A DNA stretch of 64,000 nt. Origin: Diadophis punctatus similis. Its lineage: Eukaryota; Chordata; Lepidosauria; Squamata; Dipsadidae. The stretch covers positions 7,811,782-7,875,781 of the forward strand of contig JALIGW010000028.1 in NCBI GenBank assembly GCA_023053685.1, in the 5' to 3' direction. The notes under the pieces are model-generated. The model was not told the DNA's origin, did not search any database, and saw only the letters and a program-made list of their open reading frames with translations. Both the position numbers and the translations under genes were made by a program. Within the stretch, counting starts at the first letter, position 1, and the number at the start of each line of letters is the position of its first letter. This document shows positions 25,260 to 36,339 of this stretch, in pieces.

Positions 25260-25460
25260 CCACCCCTTCGCTTGGCCAATGGGTTTTCCGTGTTGCGGAG
25301 GCGGCGCAAGACTCGGTTGGCCGTCCAATAAAAATCAAAAGCGGGTGGTGACCGATAAGAGCGCGGCCCAATAGAAGAGGAGAGGCGTCGGCAACGTGAT
25401 CCTTTCGCGCGGGCTCCGATTGGGCGACCGGGAGCAGGGAGGGGAAGATGGCGGAGTGAA
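25260..25460 (+). promoter_or_regulatory. Cyrano CpG-island promoter with four CCAAT boxes
   Basis: A CpG-rich block runs about 24880-25960. CCAAT motifs sit at 25276-25280, 25325-25329 and 25368-25372, and an inverted one (ATTGG) at 25419-25423, spaced 43-51 bp. AAGATGGCGG at 25445-25454 matches the YY1 motif that often lies just after transcription starts. No TATA box. A start at about 25425-25445 is inferred. Confidence 0.75.
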
Positions 25461-26029
25461 GGGGAAGAAGTGGAGCGAGAGCCGCTGCGGGCTGCGGCCC
25501 GGGGGCCCAAGCTGGGGTAAGAGAGCCGGGAAAGCCAACCGCTGCGACGTAGAGGGTTGCGAGCACCGGGCCTTGTTGGATATAAGCCCGGCTCGGTGCA
25601 GGAGTTGTTTTGACTTGGTTCATTCCCGGGGAGAACGGGGATCTGACCCCTGTGTGTGCCCACCACGATCGCGCGCCTCTTGATTAGAACAAGTTCCAGG
25701 ATTACGGAACCGACCTTGAGCTCTTCTTCCGATTTAGACTCGAAACTGCTCCCTGCTGTTTTCCTCCCTGGTTTAGGGTGCCACATATAATGGGAGCTAG
25801 GGTAATAGTATCTGAAAGGCGAAGCTTTTTGCTACTGCGCCCCGTTGGAGCTGGAAGGGGGAAACGGAGATTGGTTAAACGTGGCGCTTTTTGGGTGCCA
25901 CCGAGCTCTGCGACTGCGAAGGAAGGCACCGCGAGCCTTTCCCACTAGAATGGCTAATGAAAGCCAGAGGGTTTGGGAGAGGGTTTTCTGTTGGGCCGTG
26001 AACAGTACGGTTATAATGCAAGCTTGATC

Positions 26030-26407
26030 CAGGTAGTCCTCGACTTACAACAGTTCCTTCAATGACCAAAGTTACAACGGCATTGAAAACAAGTGACTTA
26101 TGACCGTTTTTTCACATTTACGACCGTGGCAGTATCCCCATAGTCACGTCATCAAGATTCGGAGGCTTGGCAACCGATTTACGAAGGTTGTCTCTGGGGT
26201 CCTGTGACCACCATTTGCGAGCTTCTGATGAGCGAAGTCAATGAGGAAGCCAGATTCACTTCACAACCATCTTACTAACTTAACATCTGTGGTGATTCCC
26301 TTAACAAATGTGGCACGAAAGGTTGTAAATGGGGCAAAATTCTCTTAATGTTTCAGTTAGAACAAAAATGTTGGATTCGATTCTGGTCATAAGTCGAGAA
26401 CTACCTG
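26030..26407. mobile_element. pogo/Tigger-like MITE in Cyrano intron 1
   Basis: CAGGTAGTCCTCGACTTAC to AGTCGAGAACTACCTG with TA after the right end. Opposite orientation to the copy at 23340. The rest of intron 1 (26408-27289) has no recognised feature. Confidence 0.88.
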
Positions 26408-27337
26408 TACTTGGTTTATTGGTATAAATACATCGATATATGAAACTCCAGACTTTTTCTGGCTCCTGCTTTCATCTCTACAGATTCAAGGTTCACAGGA
26501 AGGCTGTAATTGAGACTTTCTCTCCTGTCCCAGAGTTTTATTTTATGTTCATTTTTTTCTTGCCAAATCTATACATTTTTTTGCTCATGGTATTTTGTAT
26601 AGTGACCCATCTCTTAGTTTAATATTGATAAGTGTGTGCTGACCCTTTATTTTATGAAACTGGATTAGTGGCTATTATTTTGTTTTCTTTGTATTCAGAA
26701 TTACACTTTGTTACAGCCCTCCGGTATTTTGTGATTTGGAATTGGAATTTAGGATGGGGATGGCAAATGTAGGCAGACATATGACATTGAAATATCAGTT
26801 GAAAAAATATCAGTGTTTCCATTTTGAATTCCTGTTTTCTTTTCAATATAGTTTCTAGTGGTATATGCATATTTATAAGAGTATCAGTGTTTTCTTTAAA
26901 AAATAGGAATAAAAGAGCAATGATAGGAACAATGAGCTTATGAAGTCAGTAATGATTAGTTTTAGAAAATGCTGAGACATCTATGGAATAGCTCTTGTTG
27001 GATGTGATAGAGACTTCTTAGAGAATTCTGCAGATGGCTGGGAATTGAATTTTGAATAGATTCATATGTACTGTATTCATTAGCGTGTACTTTGAAAGCA
27101 GCTGCATCTATTGAAGTAGATATTGCCAAATATTTTTAATGAGTACTTCTGAGGTATTTATTCAGCTGCTGAAATATCATTGAATAAAGGGACAGATGCG
27201 GAGAAACAGGATTTATCAGCAAAGTTATTTTTACTAGCCTTATTAATGAAACTAAAAATTGTAATTGTCTGGGGTTTTTTTCATTCTAGGGGATCAGATC
27301 AGTAGAGAATATTCTACATTAGGCCCTTTCCTCGAAG

Positions 27338-29110
27338 GTATGTGATTACTTTTAAGAGATGACACTTATCTCCAAATTATCAGGGTTTCCCCCCCAAGAT
27401 ATGGCATGGAACCCAGCTGGGCATTGGTGCCTGAAAACATTGAATTCCTCTGAATAGTTTTGTTGGAGCCTTACTTTTCGTGACTTTTCCAAAGAACTCA
27501 CAACATAGAATGACCTGACAGAAATGCTGTCTAGTAATAAATCTTATGTTTTCTATTAGCTGAAGGGTTTTCAAATGAACCATTTGGGGAAAAAATAGTT
27601 AAAGTACAACTTACATAGCTAAAATATTTTATTCAAACAAATCAAAAGTATGTCAATTTAATATATATTGCTTTTAATATAAAAATATGAAGGGGCTGAA
27701 TACTTGTATTCAGAATGAAGTTATTTTAGTGATACTCTATGAGCATTATAAATATATTTCTTAAGCTTAGTCATGGAGGGATTTAACTTTGAAACTGGTC
27801 AATATGACTATTTTATGTATATTTGGTATTTGTAATGAATAAATACATCTTTAAAAATTAAAGTAGAATAATACAAGTGGACAACTTTCTGATTTATGTT
27901 ACTGGTTTGGGCACAGAAATCTCAAAAATCCTGGTGAACTAGTGTAGTGTAACAAGTAAGTTGTTGGACAAAGTCTGGGGCGACCCAAATCCTAATCTAC
28001 TCTCAGTCAGAAAATTAACTAGATGATTTGAGACCAGTTATATTCAGTGATAGGAGATAAAATTAAAATTGAACTTCTGAAGGAAAGACTGATATAAAAT
28101 TGATAATACTATAATTATAACCTCCCACTCTGAACACGGTTTTTGGGGGGACTTGATCCAGTAAAGCATTTAGGGAGGAATAGTCAATGGTAAATTTGTT
28201 ATTAAATGTCTATAAGGCTTAGAGATGTGTATCTATTTTTCCAAATAGATTTGGAAATTCACTACATTTTAGTGGGGGGATTTTATTTGTTAATTTTTTA
28301 AGCTGCCGTTCTTTCAAGAGCTCACTATGGCATATATAAAATTTCCTTCTACAGTTTTTCCCAAATTTAAACATGGGCTTCAGAGATTAAGGATGTACTT
28401 TTACTGGGAACTAGAACTCCCCCCTCCCTTAATTACTTGTCCAATTTCAGAGATAAATGCAAACACTAATTGGGATTAGATACTGTTGCCTGAGATGAAG
28501 AAGGTGAAAGAAAATACAAGCCATAACTATTTATGCAGGCTATGCTAAGGTTTTAATGAGCCATTATTTACCAATTGCATATCCAAATTATGGATAGGGA
28601 TATGTATTTGTGTATTTTCTGGTAGGATGATGGTGTTCATATCAGCTTTCAGAAATGATGATGATGATGATGATGGTATCCATTCAATCATGTCTGATTT
28701 TTAGAGATTCTGTGGACTGGTTGTCTTCACATTATCCATCTTGTGTAGCTTCTTTTAATTCTTTTATGCTCTGGCTATTGGTATCTAACCACCTTGTTTT
28801 TGGCAGCCTCGTTTCCTTTGACTCCAAAGAGTTTGATCAGATGACATGGCCAAAATAAGTAAGACGGAATTGTATGATTCATGTCTGGGTTTTTATAGTT
28901 CAATAGTGGCTTGTTTGTCACCTTTCTGTTTAATAAATTCTGTTCGCATTTGAAAGGTTCAGTATAAAGTCAAAACTTGTCAGTTATGAGTTTAATGTAT
29001 ATGTGAAGATTTGCTCCAATATGAAGGAATACCATAATGGTCTTTAATGGTTATCAGATAGGAAACAGCAATATGTAATATGTCTTTTAATATCTTCTTC
29101 TCCACTCCAG
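27338..29110. other. Cyrano intron 2
   Basis: AT-rich. A (GAT)n run at about 28653-28672 followed by CATGTCTGATTTTTAGAGA weakly resembles a reversed BovB/Sauria-SINE tail. Nothing else recognised. Confidence 0.4.
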
Positions 29111-29794
29111 GTCTGTGCCCCTCCAGGTCCAAGCATATATCATAGTAATTGGCAGTCAACATTTGCATTAACTGAAAGCTACAGGCAAAAGTTCTTGGTG
29201 ATAAAATGATCAGTGCAGCATGAAATGAAAGGTAAGTGCATTTTGCCTGTGGAATTGTGTGGCCTGTTCCTTTATGATTTGACAGATGTATCTCAGAGTG
29301 CTAGAGGAATTTGCTGATAATGTATCAAACTTTTATGTTTTATATTTGAGAAATTCTAGAAAACTTATGAAGTGCTGGATAATTGGATAAAAGTTTTTCC
29401 TATATTCAAAAAAAGAAAAGTGGGGAAATGTCAGAATGGTCACTCTTCCGTTGTTACGTGGGGAGATTCTAGAGCAGATCTGAAAGATATATCCTGTAAA
29501 CATCTTTAAAACATTGCAGTAATTATCAAATTATAATGGACTTTTCAAAAATAAATTTTGTCAGGCTAATCTTCTCTCATTTTTTTCATTGGGTAACTGT
29601 AATTTGGAAAATCAATGGACGAAATATTTCAATGAAGTGCTAAGTGACTCCATTTGATTCTGCTTTAGCAAGCTAGTACTGTATTGTTTGGGCTGGATGT
29701 CATGAGAAATAAATGGATACATAGCTGGTTTGAAAATAAACAGTACTTATTAGTAATTCCTCATCAAGTTGGGAGTGAGGTATAAAATGGGATG

Positions 29795-30527
29795 ACTTTT
29801 TGCACAGGTTCGCCTGGTGCACCAATTGCGACCATACCTGGAGAAGGAGGCTCTACTCACAGTCACTCATGCCCTTGTCACCTCCTAATTGGACTACTGT
29901 AATGCGCTCTACATGGGGCTACCCTTGAAGAGTATTCGGAGACTACAACTGGTGCAAAATGCGGCTGCGCGTGCTGTGGTGGGTGTTTCAAGATACACAC
30001 ACATAACACCTATACTCCGCCAGTTGCATTGGCTTCTCATTGGTCTCCGGGTACAATTCAAGGTGTTGATCATCATCTTTAAAGCCCTACATGGCTTACC
30101 TCCGGGACCGCATTCTACCTCATACTTCCCTTCAACCGGTTAGGTCCCACAGAGTGGGTCTCCTCCAGGTTCCGTCAGCCAAACAATGCCGACTGGTGGG
30201 GCCTAGGGGAGGGCCTTCTCTGTAGGAGCCCCTGCTCTCTGGAACCAACTTCCCCCAGAGATCCGAATCATCCCCACCTTGCTGGCCTTCCGAAAAGCCA
30301 TTAAGACATGGCTCTTCCTGCAGGCAGGGTTCTCAGACAATTTTACATCTGAGGTCTCCCCCATGTATGCATGGTGTTGTATGTCTTTCGTTTAACTTTT
30401 TTAAAATTGTTTTTAATGATTTTATTGTTTGGTGTTCTTTAAAATGCTGTACGTCGCCCTGAGTCCTTAGGGAGTAGGGCGGCATAGAAGAATTCCCAAA
30501 TAAATAAACAAATAAATAAATAAATAG
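29795..30527 (+). mobile_element. L2-like LINE 3' fragment
   Basis: Translates to the C-terminal part of a non-LTR reverse transcriptase: DYCNALYMGLP, LQLVQNAAARAVVG, ITPILRQLHWLL, FKVLIIIFKALHGL. Ends GCCCTGAGTCC..GGGCGGCATA and (AAATA)n. 5'-truncated. L2 versus CR1 clade is judged by eye only. Confidence 0.85.
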
Positions 30528-30731
30528 ACTTGAATAAGGAAACAGAGAATGCCTATCAAATTTCCAGATGAAAATTAGATGAAAAGCAAGTTCCCTCCTC
30601 TCCATTAAAAACAATTTTAATAGGTTAGAGAATTGAGTGAAAATAACAATGAAATTTAATAGATGCAATGAAGTTATGTATTCCAGAAGAATAAACCAAA
30701 TTATATGTTCTGTGAACACATTCCGCTATAT

Positions 30732-30924
30732 CAGTGGTCCCCAGTCTTTCCAGCTTGATGGACTGGTGGAGGTGGCGGCGATGGGGAGGGGAGGGGATGA
30801 TTTCATGCGTGCACCGCTTTTACAAATGCAGCTTCGCAGGTGCACTGGCTCACCACTTCCACGGCCTGATTCCCAACAGGCTGCAGTCCGGCACTGGGCT
30901 GTGGACTGGGTGTTGGGGAACCTG
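30732..30924. mobile_element. hAT MITE (GTGGTCCCCAGTC family)
   Basis: CAGTGGTCCCCAG to GGGGAACCTG; flanks CGCTATAT and CTCTATAT match 7 of 8. A diverged relative lies at about 59668-59851. Confidence 0.78.
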
Positions 30925-31259
30925 CTCTATATGAATGTCTCCTTCTTTAGAAGTTAATCCTACAATACCTTCATCAGGACTTTTCTATAATTATGAAAAT
31001 TCTACATTCACAGAGAAATTGTAATGGAATTGGAAGCAAGCATATGTCCCTATCATCCAAAAGGGAGGAAAATCCAGGAATGATCCATCCCTAAAGGTAA
31101 ACATTCCTTCAAGCTAATCTTGCTTCCTGGTAATGTTATGGACTGGTAGTTTTCTTGGCATGATGTGGAAATTGTTTGCCAGTAGCTTCTTCCAGGACAT
31201 CTTTAAAACCTTCCAGTCAAATTTGGGCCTCTGGTATTATCAGTAGCTTGATGCTGTGC

Positions 31260-31970
31260 TGATATTTATTATTATATTTGTTTGCTACCCATCTCGTCAT
31301 GAGATGACTCTGGATGGATTACAATGTTAAAAGCAGGAGAACAATAGTATAGATACTTATTATTAACAACAAAACAACAACAACTGATGATTATGATGAT
31401 GAAAAGATGGGAGAGGAGGGAGCAGCATACACAAGAGGGGAGATGGGATTTGCTGTTGGACCATCAGTTACCCAGCGTGATACTCCCCCATTGGTGCCCT
31501 AGGCCAACTAGCAGAGTCAAGTCTTCAGCCCTTGCAGAAGGTCAAGAGGGTGGGGACAGATCTCGCTCCGAGGGGCAAAATGTTCCAAAAGTCCACAGTC
31601 ACAGTACAAAAGGCTCTTCTCCTGGAATTTGCCAGCCAAAATTACTTAACCAACAGGATCCACAGTATGCTTCTCTGTTGGCATTGATGGGGTGAGCTTG
31701 TCCCATTGGGATGAGAGAGTTCCTCAAGTAACCTGGACTCATGCCATGCCAGAACTTTAAAGGTAATAGCCAACACCTTGAATTGCATTGGGAAGCAAAC
31801 CAGCAACCAGTGCAGCTCGTGGAACAGCAGTGTAACATGGACCACTCGAGGGACCCCAAAATCTGCCTGAACTGACGCATTCTGCACCAGTTGTAGCTTC
31901 CGAATGCTTTTCAAGGGTAGAACAGATCGCGTTAGTCCAGGCATGAGATGACCAGGGCTTGAATGACTGA
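31260..31970 (-). mobile_element. L2-like LINE fragment, reversed
   Basis: Minus strand translates to PLKSIRKLQLVQNA and HELHWLLVCFPMQFKVLA, matching the 29795 copy. The 3' side has (AAC)n and (GAT)n simple repeats. Frames are broken. Confidence 0.8.
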
Positions 31971-33503
31971 GCGCAGATATTCGAAAGACACTCAGATCTT
32001 TAAGAGTTGATTTCTTAGCACTGAGAAAAGGCCACTTTGCAAAATCTGTTTTAAATTCTTTTAAATTAAAGGCAAATTATACCAGACTAATATTTATTTT
32101 TCAACAGTTAATAGACTGATAGATAAAACTATACCATTGATATACTGTACATTTTTTTCAGTAAAATTTCCATCAATTTCCACAATGTTCTTTTTATTGG
32201 GATGGTTAAATTTTTAGTGTTTTAAAGGCTTTTACTTTTATTTAGAAATAAAGAAACTTGATCTATATCATTGATTTAAACTGTCTGCTTTCTTTAAATC
32301 ACTTAAAATGAGTTCACCCTCTTAGCTGGTAATTTGTCAAGAATTCTATTGTGGTAGATTCCCAGCATTGACACTGAATGGGCAAAAATCATTTAGGGAA
32401 CTTCTGTTTTTGTGGATGAAGCGAATGTTAAGATGTGTTATCTGTTAATAACAGTTTATTTCGATATCATGTAGGCTTAAAACAATAAATGGATATAATC
32501 TTTTAGAACAAAAAGTCACCCATTGAAGGTTTAACATTTGCTTTTTATGATCTTACTTTTGACTGATATGTTGACTATAATCATTAAGCACTTTTAATTT
32601 TTTTTGCTTCTACAAATACTCTTGTTTTAGTGTAAATGGAAGTAAAAAAAATTGAACACTCTTTACTAACAATAATTACAAAAAGGAGTGTTATTCCTTA
32701 ATAACCATTAAACTTCAAAAGTATTTGAGGACCTTTGAGGGAAATAAAAAAATATGCAGGGATGGAAAATTAGTATGTGTATTTTGGAATTGGTTCAAAC
32801 TGTCATTTGAAAATACATCCTTTTCTGCAAGCTTTGCTTACAATCTCACAATATAGATTATATTGAAATGACTGAACATTCTTTGTTATTGTTAGTGACT
32901 TACAGACTATCATTTTCATTAAAATTTGTTTTCTGTTGTTTTTTATTCCATGACAAGCTTTCAATTAAATAGCGTTAATTCCTAAAATAAGCCTCTCCTG
33001 CATTCCAAATGATAAACCTTTTGGACCTCAACTTAGTTGTTATCAGTAATTATTTTACAGATATACTACTTTATATTGTACATTTAGCACAATACATATT
33101 TTCATATGCAAATAATGCATCTACATTGTAAAGTGCTACGGAGTGGTATATAAATCTAAACTCTATTGCTATATGCAGTAGAAATAAGATATATTTTCCA
33201 TACTCAGTTGCTTTTCATGGCAATGTTTTCCAGTGATATTTATGTATCAGAAGGCAAACATAGTCTTCAGATTCTAGGCTTATAAAGTAATCTTGCTGTG
33301 TATGGGAAATGAATGAATCTTAAAGAGTAAGCAGAATGTGACCATAATTAATGGCACAATACCCCAGTTGTTCACATTATCTAAAATTCATCTGCAAATT
33401 ATTTCCCAATGTTAAAATGCTAGGTTTCTATGAAATGAAATATTGTTTTCAGATTCATTATATTAATTAAGAGCGTTTGGTTGAGAGCCGGTTTGATCTA
33501 GGG

Positions 33504-33747
33504 CACCAGTTCTCAACCTGGGGGTCGCGACCCCTTTGGGGGTCGAACAACCCTGTCACAGGGGTCAGGAGACTTCGCCCGGATGCCGCCATTTGAGTTT
33601 TTACTCTCTGCGCATGCGCATAATGCTTTGCGCATGTGCAGAGGGTAAAAGAACCCAAATGGCGGCGGGGTGGGGGTTGCAGCGGCGGGCAGGGCACGGT
33701 GGGGGCGCGGTGGCGGGGCGCAGCATTAGGAAGGTTGAGAACCACTG
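33504..33747. mobile_element. hAT MITE with perfect target duplication
   Basis: CACCAGTTCTCAACCTGGGG to AGGTTGAGAACCACTG, flanked by ATCTAGGG at 33496-33503 and 33748-33755. The inner hairpin GCCGCCATTTGAGTTTTTAC / GGGTAAAAGAACCCAAATGG is shared with 58655-59362. Confidence 0.92.
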
Positions 33748-33756
33748 ATCTAGGGT

Positions 33757-33942
33757 TAGGGTTAGGGCTGTATTCAAGTCCTGCCTTGGCCATGAAAGCC
33801 AGCTGGGTGATCTTAAGCCAGTCATTCTCTCTCAGCCTATCTCACCTCATAGGTTTGTTGTGGGAAAAATAGGAGGAGGAAGGTTTGTCGGAAGCGTTCA
33901 CTATTTTGAGTTATTTTTAAAAACAATAAAGAGATATAAATA
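33757..33942 (+). mobile_element. tRNA-derived SINE, family B, partial
   Basis: TATTCAAGTCCTGCCTTGGCC, AGCTGGGTGATCTT, CTCTCTCAGCC and an AATAAATAAT tail. Ends 29 bp before the Cyrano terminal exon. Confidence 0.75.
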
Positions 33943-35348
33943 AATAATTTGTATGTGTGTTTGATTCCAGGTCTTTTCCTTTTGACCCAGGAGATGATGT
34001 TTCTTAAAGAGTTGTTATTCCTGAATACCCATTTTGAGAAGAAAACTCTTCCTTTATTTCTCTAAATGGAAATGAAGAAATGCTGCTTTGATCATTTTAC
34101 AGCTCCTCATCATTAAAAAATCGTCACATGAAGCAGAATTATACAGGTGGAAAGTACAACCCTTGCAAAGCAACTAAAATGAATATATGGACTTTCATGT
34201 GAACCAGGCCTTTGCTTACGGTTTTTTGCCCTCTAAAAGTGATTGTGCATTACAATACGAGCAATTGTCAATTCTTGTTGGCATTTTGATTCATTCAATA
34301 TACTTTAGTAAAATAATTCACCACAAAATCTTTGGAGAACCTAACAAATCGGTATGTTCTTGAAATACCGTCTCAGAAATCTTGATGAAAAATTATGGCA
34401 GAAGGACCAGAATGTACATGTGTTATAAAAAAAAAAAGCGAGAGAGAGAGAGAAATAGTTTGAAATATTTTCCACTGAAAAATTTCCTTCCTAAAAGAGC
34501 CAGTTTATAATTAGATTTTAATGGAATCTTGATGCAAGTAAATCTTGATGCAACTATGTAAAGTGGCATCAGTCAAATTATGTATAATTGAATGTACATA
34601 AAATCTGGAAAGGGGGGATAATACGTCCCACAAAATGAAGGTTGGAGGCTTAAAAGTATAGAAAGCCTTGGGTAATAGAATTTACTTGGCATCCCAATTC
34701 TTTCCTAAGGAATTCAACAATAAAAGGAACAATAACTGACCTGTCCAGGCTTTTTCCTGAAAGGAACAACAATGCCAGTATAACCTTGTGTGTAAAACTC
34801 CACTTCTTAGATGAACAAAAGTTAAGACATGCTCAGGAAGGGCTTCTTTATTATTTCTCAATAAGTCACCCAGAGTTAAGGTGGGAACTGTGTTCTAAAC
34901 ATGCTTGCAGAACATTCTTTGGATCGTGTTTGTTTCTACTGGACTGTTTTAAGCTGAGGTAAAAGCTGCTTTTTGCCACAATGGGTGCAAACGCTTACGT
35001 CTCCTTCCCTTGCTGAGCCATGGAGCACCTTATTTCAGTTTTATTAAAATGTTAATGTAGGTTCGCTAATAGTTTTAACAATATCCTCAATCTTAGTTAA
35101 AGGAAGTACATTTGATAATTGTTAGTCATAGCTAAGAATGTTGAATGCTTTTGGCTGATTGTTATTTTCAAAGGTAAAGTAGTGGTTGCTAGAAGAACAT
35201 TTGGGATGTTTGTATGTTTTAAATAGTTTTAATAAGGGGAATATACCTAGCAAAGCATTTGTGTTTGCTTGTTATTATGTTGTGTTTAGCTTATATATGA
35301 TAAAGGAGTAAACATTTTTTTCTTTCTTTGAATAAAAATGAAGTAGAG

Positions 35349-35564
35349 GTAGTCCTCATTTAGTGACCAAACTGGAACTGGCATCTTGGTTGTTAAGCAA
35401 AGCAGTCAGTAAATGAAATGGACCTGTTGTTGAGATCTTATTTCAGCTTTCCTTTGCTTTACAGACCTGTGAATGTCATAAATGCAAGGATTGGTTGTAA
35501 AGTTACTCTTTCCTCACCATTGTAACTCTGGCATAGTTAATAAGAACTAAATAAGGACTACCTG
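35349..35564. mobile_element. Degraded pogo/Tigger-like MITE in Cyrano terminal exon
   Basis: AGGTAGTCCTCATTTAGTGACC at the left and AAGGACTACCTG at the right, with a shortened interior (GTTAAGCAAAGCAGTC, GTCATAAATGC). Confidence 0.75.
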
Positions 35565-36313
35565 TACAATTGTGTGTTTTTTTTAAAGTGTTACAATAGA
35601 ACACTTTCAGAGGGCTTAAAATCTATAGCTACAGGACAAAAATGAAATATTTAATAGTCAAAGGAGTTGTGAAACTTGGAAATTTACTCATACAAAAGTT
35701 TAAATTTTAAAATAATTTGGATATCTTTTGGGTTTGTCAGGGTTTCAGAAGTAAAACTTAATAAAGTTGTTCTCTGCAACTCCTACTAAAAATTAGAAAG
35801 CAGCATGAATTTAATCAGTTATTTGGATGTTGTTTTAGCTATTTATACCTCAGAGATATTTTGTGGGGAAGGTAATACAGTACATTGGGACAGAAGGGGA
35901 ATGTAATTTAGTTTCCCAAATCATTAGAAAATGATCATATTATTTAAGAAGAAAATCAATTCTTTATCTCCTTTCTCACTAAATGCCACTGTAATAATGT
36001 ATCTATTTCCATTGAATACAGCTGCATTAAGAGTAAACTTAGCATTTGAGGAAAAAAAAACCCCCAACATGGCTCTCTATGTCCGGGAAATCATTTTAGT
36101 TTAGTTATACATGTGCATCTCCTTAACAGTACTATTCACAGGCAATATTGCCTTAATTTTTTTTTTAGTTTTACATACTCATTTGTTGTCCACCTTGGCA
36201 GGAAATCTTTCACATCTGAAAGATAAAGCAAATATGGGGCATGTGCAATAGTATAATATATACATATAAATATATTTTAATACTTGTGGACAAAATGTTA
36301 CAAGTTGTTTGAG

Positions 36314-36339
36314 AACAACAAAATCACCAATGTCTTCCA
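36314..36339 (+). promoter_or_regulatory. Cyrano miR-7 target-directed degradation site
   Basis: GTCTTCCA at 36332-36339 is an 8-mer match to the miR-7 seed (nt 2-8 plus A opposite nt 1). AACAACAAAATCAC at 36314-36327 is complementary to miR-7 nt 11-24. Only CAAT (36328-36331) faces miR-7 nt 9-10 as a small asymmetric internal loop. This seed plus extensive 3' pairing is the known architecture of the Cyrano site. Flanking sequence from about 36290 to 36390 also looks like the conserved Cyrano core. Confidence 0.95.

Noticed and set aside
24887..25786. 299-codon minus-strand ORF over the Cyrano CpG island
   Set aside because: CpG islands lack stop codons by composition; no family features and it opposes the Cyrano promoter.
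33748..33768. Telomere-like TAGGGTTAGGGTTAGGG
   Set aside because: Under three units, at a hAT target duplication and SINE junction; too short for an interstitial telomere.
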